Part shown: positions 1 to 6,519 of the stretch, piece after piece
How the letters are laid out: every line of letters begins with the position of its first letter
Numbering within the stretch: the first letter of the stretch is position 1
IMG/VR virus record: IMGVR_UViG_3300023179_000377
Coordinates: 1-29,494 of that record
Reading direction: 5' to 3' (one strand)
Length of the DNA: 29,494 nt
Source of the DNA: a virus
Position numbers and translations under genes: made by a program
The notes under the pieces: generated by a model
The model's database searches: none
The model's input: only the letters and a program-made list of their open reading frames with translations
What the model was told of the DNA's origin: nothing

Positions 1-1
1 A

Positions 2-331
2 TCCAACAAGCAACATACTGTGAAAAGGTATGAGAGTGATGAGGACGTTCGTCAGATCTTGTCTCTTCACAGCATCGACTTCGTTCTCGTAGACGGTCCT
101 AGCTCTCAACGTCTCGACGTACTGAGAATTGCACTACAGAGTCATGTGTCTGTCATCGTCGAGCACGATTCTGAGACTCATTCCCACACCGAGCTCTCAG
201 AACGTCAGCATCTCGCACGCTGCTTTGGATACGAGGCTCACATATCCACGACTCGGAATCCTGAGACATCTTTTTACGTGAGAGACTCTCGATTCATCTC
301 CGGAGTTTCAGATTCTCTCGTGGTTTTGTGA
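2..331 (+). CDS. Methyltransferase-like protein, C-terminal end (partial)
   Basis: The reading frame is open from the first bases of the window, so this is the C-terminal end of a longer protein; a GTG at position 20 is probably internal. The roughly 110 visible residues contain an acidic strand-turn (IDFVLVDGPSSQRLD), then a second strand (VSVIVEHDSET) and a later beta hairpin (GYEAHIS...TSFYVRD). This order matches the second half of class I SAM-dependent methyltransferase folds, where D-G-P-S-G/S is followed by I-V-x-H-D. The SAM-binding glycine motif would lie outside the window, so activity cannot be judged. The gene ends 36 bases before the next one. The fold assignment is inferred from motif shape only; another Rossmann-like protein is possible. 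Confidence 0.5.
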   Translation, partial: SNKQHTVKRYESDEDVRQILSLHSIDFVLVDGPSSQRLDVLRIALQSHVSVIVEHDSETHSHTELSERQHLARCFGYEAHISTTRNPETSFYVRDSRFISGVSDSLVVL

Positions 332-355
332 AGAAAATCTCTCGGATGAGAGTCA

Positions 356-361
356 TACTTA
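356..361 (+). promoter_or_regulatory. Candidate late promoter TACTTA
   Basis: The sequence ATACTTA lies 6 bases before the ATG at 368, with no Shine-Dalgarno sequence between. The same TAYTTA hexamer precedes most other + strand transcription units here. It is inferred to be a phage-specific -10-like element giving a leaderless or nearly leaderless transcript. Confidence 0.45.
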
Positions 362-367
362 CTCACT

Positions 368-922
368 ATGAAGCTAGGCATCTCACAGTTGCAGCGTCTC
401 ATCTCTGAGGCGATCGAAGAAGCGAAGAAGAAAAAGAGCGACGCCACGGAGCATCCGCCACAGTACGATGCACCCCAGGGCAGCAAACGGGACGCGCAGC
501 TTGATCAGACCAAGGCCGATCTGGAGAGCGGCGATCCAGAACGAGTGAAGCGAGCATATGCTAGGAGAGATCGGATGGAGAAGGCTGAACGCGAGAAGTC
601 GGGCTGGAAGAACAAGCCGAGGTCTGACTCTGAGTCTGCCAAGAAAGAGGGACTCGATCTTCTTCGTGACCTCATAGCTGAAGCCATCAATGAAGAGCTC
701 AGCAAGAAGACGAAAGAGACACTAAGAAAGAAAGCTGAGAAGAGGGGATTGACTCCCGGTTCTGTCGAGTCCGAGTACAAGAAGGGCCTCGCCGCGTGGG
801 CCACATCGGGATCCCGTAAGGGGATGTCGCAGCACCAGTGGGCGATGGCGCGCGTCAACTCCGCCAATCCGTCAAAGAGCTGGGCCACGGTGAAAAAGTC
901 TAAGAGCAAGAAGAAGAAGTGA
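368..922 (+). CDS. Basic DUF5824-like protein with two LxxLI helices
   Basis: This 184-residue, lysine-rich protein starts with an amphipathic helix (MKLGISQLQRLISEAIEEA) that recurs at the N-terminus of several other proteins in the window. A second copy (LLRDLIAEAINEEL) lies at residues 98-111. Residues 112-165, including RKKAEKRGLTPGSV and GLAAW...SQHQWAMARVNS, resemble the small phage domain I remember as DUF5824; that name is from memory. The tail is almost all lysine and serine, which fits nucleic acid binding or packaging into the head. No catalytic motif is visible. ATG 368 is chosen because the helix starts there; no Shine-Dalgarno precedes it. The stop overlaps the next GTG start as GTGA. 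The function is unknown, and delivery into the capsid is a hypothesis. Confidence 0.75.
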   Translation: MKLGISQLQRLISEAIEEAKKKKSDATEHPPQYDAPQGSKRDAQLDQTKADLESGDPERVKRAYARRDRMEKAEREKSGWKNKPRSDSESAKKEGLDLLRDLIAEAINEELSKKTKETLRKKAEKRGLTPGSVESEYKKGLAAWATSGSRKGMSQHQWAMARVNSANPSKSWATVKKSKSKKKK

Positions 923-1581
923 AGCTCCTCCTCGTCTCCACCACCACCAACGAGAGGCGGTCTTCGTCTCGTGCCGTCCTGTCTCTCTTCGAGAGGGCGG
1001 CAGCGTCGCGTGGCCACGAGATCCGATACATCGACGCAAACAAGCTCCATATCGTGAAGAACCTGTCGTGCTACGCAGACGGAGGTCGCCAATGCGGAGA
1101 CCCGGAGGCAGGGCCATACCGCTGTTGGGCACACAAGCACGCCGAAGACGAGCCCGAGAAGTGGGGTGGACGAGACGAGATGCCGCAGATCTACGACGGT
1201 CTGACCTGGGCTGACGCTGTGGTGTGGGCCACGTCCGTGAGGTGGGGCAGCCACACCGCTCTCCTCCAGACCCTCATCGAGCGGATGAACACGCTAGAGA
1301 ATCGACAGACAGTCTACGGAGAAGACAATCCGCTGTGGGGCAAGCGGTGCGGCGTGGTGGTGACAGGTCAGCACTGGAGAGCTGACGAGGTGGCCAACCG
1401 CCTCGTTGAAGTGTTTGACCTCTACGGCTTTCACACGTCACCCTCGTGCGTCTTGTCGTGGCAGCACGTCTCTGACATGAATGAAGAGTTAGAAGACAAC
1501 AACGTCGACGTCGTGAAGAGAGAGCTGAGAGAGGACAAGTTCGTCCCCGTGACCCGCCTTCTCTCAGCGATGGGCCTATGA
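919..1581 (+). CDS. NAD(P)H-dependent FMN reductase-like flavoprotein
   Basis: This 220-residue protein has a flavodoxin-like fold. It opens with a hydrophobic strand (MKLLLVSTTTN) leading into an S/R-rich turn (RRSSSRAV) that would bind FMN phosphate. A later strand is followed by TSVRWGSHTALLQTLIER, the counterpart of the P-x-Y-W-G-S-x-S-x-x-L-K-x-x-I-D-R segment of NADPH-dependent FMN reductases. A third strand (KRCGVVVTGQHW) follows at about residues 143-154. Members transfer hydride from NAD(P)H to FMN and onwards; the natural acceptor here is unknown. The start is GTG, overlapping the previous stop by four bases, so the two genes are probably co-translated. It looks like an auxiliary metabolic gene. 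A 39-base piece of its 3' half is repeated at 4247-4285. Confidence 0.75.
   Translation: MKLLLVSTTTNERRSSSRAVLSLFERAAASRGHEIRYIDANKLHIVKNLSCYADGGRQCGDPEAGPYRCWAHKHAEDEPEKWGGRDEMPQIYDGLTWADAVVWATSVRWGSHTALLQTLIERMNTLENRQTVYGEDNPLWGKRCGVVVTGQHWRADEVANRLVEVFDLYGFHTSPSCVLSWQHVSDMNEELEDNNVDVVKRELREDKFVPVTRLLSAMGL
1402..1440 (+). repeat. 39-bp repeat, copy 1 (inside flavoprotein gene)
   Basis: This stretch encodes RLVEVFDLYGFHTS of the flavoprotein. It matches 4247-4285 at 37 of 39 positions in the same orientation. The two copies bracket the minus-strand adhesin cassette. Confidence 0.85.
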
Positions 1582-1667
1582 TACAAATCTGCGTGTGATT
1601 TCCAGCGGCTGGTTTGCCCAAGCAAAGTAAAGCAAAGGTGCCATGTCGCTCCTCGCGACGCGACAAT

Positions 1668-2417
1668 TTACTTCCCATATTTAGCCTTTGTTTCGTTGTA
1701 ATTCTGAAGGATCTCTGTGTCGGTTAAGGCACGATCGTATGAAAGGACTTCACCAATTTTTCCGGAAAAATAAAGTGGGTTTGAGGGGTTCACATAACGC
1801 GCGAGGTAAGACACGTTTTTAGTTGTGTAAGTTGGGCGATAACCTCCGTTGTTTTCAAATTGTCCGTCAACATACAGGCGAAGACCAGGAGCCCCTGGTC
1901 CACCTTTCCAGGTCACCACGAAGTTACGCCATACACCGCCAGGGAGTGTGTTAGGAGCCCATACGTCGCCGTCTGAGATCCAATAAAAACGATTCGTGCC
2001 AGTGGAGCTGAAGTTTCCCTGACCAAAAGATGCATGAGATGCTGGTACACCATAAGCAATAATTACACCGTCAGCACCTTGGCACAACACCCACGTCGAC
2101 AGCGTGCGTTCTGGCTCCTCGCCGTAAACGAAGGCGTCGTTGTTCAGCACGGCATATTGATTCGTTCCGTTGAATTCGAACCACCCACTGCTGTTCCAGG
2201 TTGGCCCATTGACGAGCTCAGCGTTATGATCGTTGCCTGATTGGTCTTGCCACACAGAACCGCCTGAGAATGCCGATCCCTCTAGCTGCATCAGTAATCC
2301 AGAACGAACGATGTTAGGAAGCTGTATGCCACCACCCCCTCCGCCCGAGCTTCTGACCTTCATCCCTGTTTTCGTAAAATCTCCGCGGATATTAAGTCCG
2401 CCCATCTTTATAGCCAC
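1668..2417 (-). CDS. LamG/concanavalin-like adhesin (fibre tip type)
   Basis: The protein has 249 residues. Residues 1-21 (MAIKMGGLNIRGDFTKTGMK) are nearly identical to the start of the neighbouring 453-residue protein, followed by a glycine linker (SSGGGGGGI). Residues 36-249 have the hallmarks of a LamG/laminin-G3 jelly roll: VWQDQSGNDHNAELVNGPTW, FEFNGTNQYAVL, a central WRNFVVTWKGG and LRLYVDGQ, ending in GKIGEVLSYDRALTDTEI. Such domains bind glycans and are common in phage tail-fibre and surface proteins. The start codon is GTG where the paralogue has ATG; both share a leader with GGAAAGAG upstream. It is the last gene of a three-gene minus-strand unit and converges on the flavoprotein gene. 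A receptor-binding role is inferred from the fold and the shared anchor. Confidence 0.75.
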   Translation of the reverse strand: MAIKMGGLNIRGDFTKTGMKVRSSGGGGGGIQLPNIVRSGLLMQLEGSAFSGGSVWQDQSGNDHNAELVNGPTWNSSGWFEFNGTNQYAVLNNDAFVYGEEPERTLSTWVLCQGADGVIIAYGVPASHASFGQGNFSSTGTNRFYWISDGDVWAPNTLPGGVWRNFVVTWKGGPGAPGLRLYVDGQFENNGGYRPTYTTKNVSYLARYVNPSNPLYFSGKIGEVLSYDRALTDTEILQNYNETKAKYGK

Positions 2418-2478
2418 GGTATAAGTCTCTTTCCGGTGTGAATTCAGCCGACGTCTATCATGATTAGTACAATCATTA
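2356..2478. repeat. 123-bp direct repeat, copy 1 (adhesin leader and anchor)
   Basis: This region covers the 5' leader and first 20 or so codons of the LamG adhesin. It matches 4037-4159 with about seven mismatches in 123 bases, in the same orientation. One mismatch turns the ATG start of the other copy into GTG. Confidence 0.9.
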
Positions 2479-2494
2479 TGATGTTTATCATCAA

Positions 2495-2722
2495 TTATGG
2501 ATTAACGAATCTAGATCCTCTCCACAATTTTATTGTCGTTCCATTGTCATCTACCAGCTTATAAAGCTCGCCATCTCTTGTGAGTTTCACATTTTCATTG
2601 ATGATATCTTCTACAAGAGAAGAAGACAACCCTATCGACAAGCCATGGACTGGACAGGGAATGTGTTCTTCTAATTCGATTAGTTTATCAAACAGCTGCA
2701 AGTTTTTTGGTAAATTATCCAT
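2495..2722 (-). CDS. Small hypothetical protein between two adhesin genes
   Basis: I choose ATG at 2722, giving 75 residues (MDNLPKNLQLFDKLIELEEH...), because AGGAGAGGA lies about 8 bases upstream. A GTG at 2743 would overlap the previous stop and lacks a ribosome site. The protein has an amphipathic N-terminal helix, a C-P-V-H-G turn, then a short beta-like C-terminus (GELYKLVDDNGTTIKLWRG). I do not recognise the family. Its place between two adhesins suggests a fibre chaperone or accessory, but nothing in the sequence proves that. Confidence 0.65.
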   Translation of the reverse strand: MDNLPKNLQLFDKLIELEEHIPCPVHGLSIGLSSSLVEDIINENVKLTRDGELYKLVDDNGTTIKLWRGSRFVNP

Positions 2723-2736
2723 TTTATCCTCTCCTG

Positions 2737-4098
2737 TTACCACATCGATGAAACGTAGATTGAAATTGTGCCATCGTTGTAGCTGTAAGTCGCGACGGGT
2801 CCCACGATGGTGTTGTCGTAGTTTAGCACGTATGTGCTGATGTTATTTGTGCTTAAATCTTGATAAGTAGTGATAATTGATTTGTTTTCCCTCACGTAGT
2901 CTGCCAGCCCAGTGAAGTTATTTGGGTAATCTGAAGAATAAGTCCCAGAAGCAGCTATGATCGTCTCACTTCCGTCCAAGTTACATTGAACAAAAGCGGG
3001 CACGTTGTTTGTGGGGTCCGTTCCATCACAAATATATTTTTCATCTCTCGCTTTTTGTGAAGCGAATGTGAATGGAGCATCACTGCTTCCATAAGACGTG
3101 TAGGTCACCCTGTTGTTCGAATCAATTAAAATTTTTCCAAATTCTAATCCAAGTCCCGAGTTGATAGTTCTCAAAACAGTTAGGAATATAAGTCCATTTG
3201 ACATCTGGAAGCTAGGTACCAAAAAAGAAGTAGTTAAAATGGGAATGTCGGCTGGCTGGCCGTCTGGTCCATTTACTTCCAACAGGGACGCTACTCCATC
3301 AGATATTTGCCACATGCAGAATGTCTTTCTATACCTATTCTGACCACTGTATGCGCCTGTTACATAAAACCCATATACCAAAAGACTGTTGTCGGGTCTC
3401 TTGAAAACTCCTCTAGCGAAAACACGCGAGGCTCCGCCGGGGCTTGGCAATGATATTTCTGAATAAAAATCGTTGGATCCGTACACGCCAACCTTAGCAG
3501 TAAAGGTAGCGGTAGTAACAAACACTACGCTGTCGTCGTTTAAGACAGCCACAGGCCCCCCAACAAGCGCCGGCGTCGTCGACTGGGTGGAGATGCTACA
3601 AGTATTGTCTGGATGTATGACAAGGATCCGATAAGAAGAATCGTTCGTCCGCGTCACAGGCACGACTATAGACCCATCAGATCTTACAACAGGCGTGACT
3701 GGTTGTTTAACATCTTCATTGACGTAAGGATTCCCTTCGTTTTGCAACGTTCCATCGGGGTTGCTAACGAACCAAGCGACGTAACTGTTCACGTAATTCA
3801 AATCACTTATCTCACCCAAGATCACTCTTGTGCCATCTGGTCTAACGACTCCGCTCGGGGTTACGTATGAACTGATAAAAATGCTTGGTAGCCCATTGTA
3901 GGCCAAAGATCTTACTTTTGATGCAGTTCCATCAGATCCAAATCGTAGAATGTCAGATGCAGGCCCATCGTAATTGTTAGCGGAGGTAATAGCATAGTTA
4001 TATCTCACAGACGGTGGTCCGCCGCCGCTCTGCTTTACCTTCATCCCTGTTTTCGTAAAATCTCCGCGGATCTTAAGTCCGCCCATCTTTATAGCCAT
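2737..4098 (-). CDS. Beta-propeller-like adhesin with shared N-terminal anchor
   Basis: The protein has 453 residues. The first 21 (MAIKMGGLKIRGDFTKTGMK) match the LamG protein downstream, followed by a short G/P linker (KQSGGGPPS). The rest has repeated units of about 50-60 residues, each with a turn of the form R/L-x-D-G/D/N-S/T before a hydrophobic strand: RPDGTRVILGEI, RSDGSIVVPVT, LNDDSVVFVTT and RPDNSLLVYGFYV. This is the pattern of a bladed beta-propeller. No enzyme motif is seen. It is the first gene of the minus-strand unit, with ATG start and GGAAAGAG about 10 bases upstream. It is probably a virion surface adhesin mounted by the same N-terminal plug as the LamG protein. The fold is inferred from repeat spacing. 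Confidence 0.65.
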   Translation of the reverse strand: MAIKMGGLKIRGDFTKTGMKVKQSGGGPPSVRYNYAITSANNYDGPASDILRFGSDGTASKVRSLAYNGLPSIFISSYVTPSGVVRPDGTRVILGEISDLNYVNSYVAWFVSNPDGTLQNEGNPYVNEDVKQPVTPVVRSDGSIVVPVTRTNDSSYRILVIHPDNTCSISTQSTTPALVGGPVAVLNDDSVVFVTTATFTAKVGVYGSNDFYSEISLPSPGGASRVFARGVFKRPDNSLLVYGFYVTGAYSGQNRYRKTFCMWQISDGVASLLEVNGPDGQPADIPILTTSFLVPSFQMSNGLIFLTVLRTINSGLGLEFGKILIDSNNRVTYTSYGSSDAPFTFASQKARDEKYICDGTDPTNNVPAFVQCNLDGSETIIAASGTYSSDYPNNFTGLADYVRENKSIITTYQDLSTNNISTYVLNYDNTIVGPVATYSYNDGTISIYVSSMW

Positions 4099-4159
4099 GG
4101 TATAAGTCTCTTTCCGGCGTGAATTCAGCCGACGTCTATCGTAATTAGACCAATCATTA
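4037..4159. repeat. 123-bp direct repeat, copy 2 (adhesin leader and anchor)
   Basis: This covers the 5' leader and first 20 or so codons of the propeller-like adhesin and is the partner of 2356-2478. Conservation extends about 60 bases upstream of the start codon, so the leader was copied together with the anchor. Confidence 0.9.
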
Positions 4160-4161
4160 AT

Positions 4162-4167
4162 TATTTA
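4162..4167 (+). promoter_or_regulatory. TATTTA element in the divergent region
   Basis: This is a + oriented TATTTA in the 250-base gap between the minus-strand adhesin unit and the Cys-rich gene at 4349. It lies 181 bases before that ATG, so it is a weaker promoter candidate than the others. A TATAGT at 4336-4341, seven bases before ATG 4349, is an alternative. Confidence 0.25.
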
Positions 4168-4222
4168 CATTTATGGAATCACAAGATTAATGTTTAGAAT
4201 TTTGAACGCAACTTCAGGTCTG

Positions 4223-4324
4223 ATGAAGGATCAGAAACAGGTTCGTCTCGCTGAAGTGTTTGACCTCTACGGCTTTCAGACGTCACGTCTTCAACAGCGC
4301 TCAAAGTATCTCAGGCTCTTTTAG
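4223..4324 (+). pseudogene. Remnant of a flavoprotein gene beside the adhesin cassette
   Basis: This 33-codon open frame starts at an ATG and contains VRLAEVFDLYGFQTS, matching RLVEVFDLYGFHTS of the flavoprotein at 919-1581. It then diverges and stops. It has no ribosome site. It looks like a leftover 3' fragment from a duplication or recombination that placed the minus-strand adhesin cassette between two flavoprotein-derived segments. The rest of the 4099-4348 gap holds only the adhesin leader copy and AT-rich sequence. Confidence 0.6.
4247..4285 (+). repeat. 39-bp repeat, copy 2 (intergenic scar)
   Basis: This matches 1402-1440 with two mismatches in 39 bases, in the same orientation. Here it lies outside any intact gene. 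Confidence 0.85.
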
Positions 4325-4348
4325 GCGGCTTGGTGTATAGTCGCTCTC

Positions 4349-4813
4349 ATGAGTGATCATGTAAAGTTGCCTGTCGTGTCTGGAGACGCCTCTCGCCCTT
4401 GCGGCCCCTGCGCATCTTGCTGTGAAGGTTGGCTGTCCGCCAACATCAAGGGCCACGAGATGCATCCCGGTCGACCCTGCTTCTTCCTCGCTGAGGGCAA
4501 GTGCACCGACTACGAAGGCCGACCAAACACATGCAAAGTCTACAACTGTGCCTGGAAAGCGGAGGGCGACGTCTTCCCCCAGTGGATGCGACCCGACCGG
4601 AGCGGTGTGATCATCTCTAAAATCGTGCTACCGTCTCGTGCAGATCTCACCCACTACGAGGTGGCGGAGGCCCATGGCAAGCTAGACGTGAAGACCCTGA
4701 ACTGGCTGATCCAATGGGCGCTGGAGACGGGCAACAACCTCTTCTATCAGATCGATGGTAAGCACCATGCCATAGGCTCACCAGTTTTTAAAGCATCGAT
4801 GGCGTGCAAATAG
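4349..4813 (+). CDS. YkgJ-like Cys-rich metal-binding protein
   Basis: The protein has 154 residues. Eight cysteines fall in the pattern of the YkgJ (zinc/iron-chelating) family: C18-x2-C21-x2-C24-C25, then C44 in GRPCFFL, C52 in GKCTDYEGRP, C62 and C67 in TCKVYNCAW. The family is thought to bind a metal or Fe-S cluster, but its reaction is not settled. The C-terminal half is mixed helix and strand without a known motif. ATG 4349 is the only sensible start, since the Cys motif begins at residue 18. No Shine-Dalgarno is visible, and a TATAGT lies 7 bases upstream. The stop codon is inside the left arm of the terminator hairpin. It could be an auxiliary metabolic gene. Confidence 0.75.
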   Translation: MSDHVKLPVVSGDASRPCGPCASCCEGWLSANIKGHEMHPGRPCFFLAEGKCTDYEGRPNTCKVYNCAWKAEGDVFPQWMRPDRSGVIISKIVLPSRADLTHYEVAEAHGKLDVKTLNWLIQWALETGNNLFYQIDGKHHAIGSPVFKASMACK

Positions 4814-4841
4814 AAAATTTTTCAGAAAATTTTTCTATTTG
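4807..4841 (+). terminator. Terminator-like hairpin
   Basis: A near-perfect inverted repeat: CAAATAGAAAATTTT, a short loop, then AAAATTTTTCTATTTG, followed by a T-rich stretch. It overlaps the stop codon of the Cys-rich gene. The stem is A/T-rich, so it may be weak or act in both directions. Confidence 0.6.
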
Positions 4842-4845
4842 ACTT

Positions 4846-4851
4846 TATTTA
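4846..4851 (+). promoter_or_regulatory. Candidate late promoter TATTTA
   Basis: TATTTA directly follows the terminator hairpin and ends 10 bases before ATG 4862. No clear Shine-Dalgarno lies between. Confidence 0.45.
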
Positions 4852-4861
4852 AGAAGCAAAC

Positions 4862-5689
4862 ATGAAAAATTCAGCAACATCATCGCTGCGGACACAAAGA
4901 CGCGCTCAGAGACGACTTATTGAGTCGTACATCAGAGAAGTAATTCAATCGTCTAGTAGCCCGAAGCTACTTGCTTCTTCTAGTCATGTGTCGATAGTCT
5001 TAGAGCGATTAGACAGAGATTTCGATGTACTTTTGTCTGAAGGTGTCATGGAAGATCTTAGGGGCGCCTACGAGACTGCAAAGAGTGGAGCGCTTAAGCT
5101 CAAAGAAAAGATAAGTGATGCATCGCTCGCCGCGATGCAAAAAGTCAATGAATTCTTCATGAGCGCTGTACAGAGAGCTGTGAGTGCAATAAAGAGTTCA
5201 CCTGAGGCATTAGCAAAGATTGCATCGTCTATCATCAACAAGGTAGAAGCGTTTAGGAAGAATCACCCACTTCTCTTTAACGCAGTGTTGGTCGTAGTTG
5301 TAATCATAATCATCGTCGGTGTTCAGGTCCTCTTCGAGAAGTCGGCCCATGCGGACGTTGCCGAAGCAGGCAAAGCGCTGACGAAACAGAAGTACGAGAC
5401 CCTACGTGGTCTACTTCTAGACTACCAGACACATGCAGGATCTTCTGACATAGACAAACAGCTTAAACTTGCTGACGCAATAGACAAACTCGATGCAGCT
5501 GCCAGATCAAAAAATCTAGTAGACGTCAAGTCCATACAGAGCGCTGCAGGTGACGTCGTCAGTAGAGCACTTTCCGTTCTCAACAAGATTAATAAGGAAG
5601 CGGCCTCAGGCGACGCGGGTGCGCAGGGCGTGATCGAGAGATGGATCGATCTCGGTAAGAACACGGTGATGATCTACACGAAGATGTGA
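4862..5689 (+). CDS. One-pass membrane protein with LIxE helix
   Basis: The protein has 275 residues. An arginine-rich N-terminal helix (RRAQRRLIESYIREVI, residues 13-28) carries the L-I-x-E motif shared with other small proteins here. Residues 60-135 are predicted helix. Residues 138-158 (LLFNAVLVVVVIIIIVGVQVL) form one very hydrophobic transmembrane segment, followed by a soluble helical domain of about 115 residues. No enzyme motif is seen. Candidate roles are a virion protein involved in membrane penetration, an internal virion protein, or an inner-membrane effector; the sequence does not decide. It has its own promoter candidate, and the following gap holds a weak hairpin, so it is probably expressed alone. 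Confidence 0.75.
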   Translation: MKNSATSSLRTQRRAQRRLIESYIREVIQSSSSPKLLASSSHVSIVLERLDRDFDVLLSEGVMEDLRGAYETAKSGALKLKEKISDASLAAMQKVNEFFMSAVQRAVSAIKSSPEALAKIASSIINKVEAFRKNHPLLFNAVLVVVVIIIIVGVQVLFEKSAHADVAEAGKALTKQKYETLRGLLLDYQTHAGSSDIDKQLKLADAIDKLDAAARSKNLVDVKSIQSAAGDVVSRALSVLNKINKEAASGDAGAQGVIERWIDLGKNTVMIYTKM

Positions 5690-5718
5690 GATCACCACTG
5701 CGCACCCGCGTGACACTC

Positions 5719-5736
5719 GAGGCCATTTATTGCCTC
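5719..5736 (+). terminator. Weak terminator-like hairpin
   Basis: GAGGC, an 8-base loop, then GCCTC, after the membrane protein gene and without a clear U-run. The preceding bases TGACACTCGAGGC resemble those entering the strong terminator at 6452. The rest of the 5690-5896 gap shows no gene. Confidence 0.35.
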
Positions 5737-5862
5737 TACAAACGCAGTGAACCTTGTAGACCAGGCGGAATACTCTCAACACACCAGACGACGGTGTCTT
5801 CGGACTTGTGCCTTCCCGAGAGATCCGAAGAAACTAGACGTAGCACTTAAGATCTTGAGCGA

Positions 5863-5868
5863 TATTTA
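5863..5868 (+). promoter_or_regulatory. Candidate late promoter TATTTA
   Basis: GATATTTA lies 28 bases before ATG 5897, the start of a single-gene unit closed by a strong terminator. Confidence 0.5.
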
Positions 5869-5869
5869 A

Positions 5870-5894
5870 GAGAGCATTCTAGTAAGGAGCTCTC
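5870..5894 (+). promoter_or_regulatory. Leader stem-loop around the ribosome site
   Basis: GAGAGC and GCTCTC can pair across a 13-base loop that contains AAGGA of the Shine-Dalgarno sequence, just before ATG 5897. It may stabilise the mRNA or tune translation. If transcription starts about 6 bases after TATTTA, the left arm would be partly lost. Confidence 0.3.
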
Positions 5895-5896
5895 TC

Positions 5897-6427
5897 ATGT
5901 CAAAAGTTCTCATCAACGACGTCGTAGGAATTCAGACCTCGGCCGCAGGAAGCGGTCTACAGGTCGACACGCCGGTCACATTCGGCACTGACACGACGAT
6001 CAGCGGCAACACCACACTCAACGGCACTTTCCTCACGATGGCGGGCGTCACACAGACGGGAGGTCGAAGACAGATCATAAAGTCGGGCACGACTCTCACG
6101 TCAGCAAACAGCGGTGCTGTTCTTATCCCAGCTGGCTCCGCTCAGACATTCACGCTTCCCGCCCCTGCAGAGGGTCTCCACTTTAAGATGCATGCTGCCT
6201 CTGCTGCAGCTCACAAGCTGCAAGTCTCCAGCGGAGCAAAGATCTATGGTATTGCTATCAACATTAACAATGAGATCGCAGCCGCAGCCGAAGGCCAAGT
6301 GATATCGAATGTGAACTCGGTCGCTTTCGGAGTTGCACTTAAGGTGGGCGACTTCATGGAGGTCGTCTGTGACGGCTCTAACTGGTATCTCTACTCGGTG
6401 ACCAACGATCCTTTGACGACCACATAA
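5897..6427 (+). CDS. Probable virion surface or decoration protein
   Basis: The protein has 176 residues and is rich in Gly, Ala, Thr, Ser and Val with almost no long helices. The N-terminal part (VDTPVTFGTDTTISGNTTLN) looks like a repeated beta-turn fibre segment. Residues 75-170 include QTFTLPAPAEGLHFKMHAAS, followed by short strands ending in GDFMEVVCDGSNWYLYSV. The same layout (F/I-T-L-P...G-L-x-F-K, later a W-x-x-Y/L end) occurs in small phage fibre and head-surface proteins. The AAGGAG ribosome site is good. It is a single-gene unit with its own promoter candidate and the strongest terminator in this part, as expected for an abundant structural protein. Head decoration versus tail appendage cannot be decided. 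Confidence 0.65.
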   Translation: MSKVLINDVVGIQTSAAGSGLQVDTPVTFGTDTTISGNTTLNGTFLTMAGVTQTGGRRQIIKSGTTLTSANSGAVLIPAGSAQTFTLPAPAEGLHFKMHAASAAAHKLQVSSGAKIYGIAININNEIAAAAEGQVISNVNSVAFGVALKVGDFMEVVCDGSNWYLYSVTNDPLTTT

Positions 6428-6451
6428 GCATTATATGACATGACACACTCG

Positions 6452-6489
6452 AGGCAGCTCTCACGAAGAGAGCTGCCTTTCTGTCTTTT
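6452..6489 (+). terminator. Strong Rho-independent terminator
   Basis: A perfect 11-base stem (AGGCAGCTCTC / GAGAGCTGCCT) with a 5-base loop, then TTCTGTCTTTT. It ends the 5897-6427 unit. Confidence 0.9.
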
Positions 6490-6507
6490 AAAACGCAATA
6501 AAGCAGA

Positions 6508-6513
6508 TACTTA
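6508..6513 (+). promoter_or_regulatory. Candidate late promoter TACTTA
   Basis: GATACTTA ends exactly 6 bases before ATG 6520. This is the same spacing as at 356-361, again with no ribosome site. Confidence 0.5.
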
Positions 6514-6519
6514 TTGCTC

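Noticed and set aside
505-1254. 249-codon minus-strand ORF over the DUF5824-like and flavoprotein genes
   Set aside because: It is antisense to two well-supported genes and shows runs such as FFFLLLDFF that mirror lysine codons on the other strand.
1645-1659. GTCGC-TCCTC-GCGAC hairpin between the convergent flavoprotein and LamG genes
   Set aside because: The stem is only five bases and there is no T-run on either side; too weak to call a terminator.
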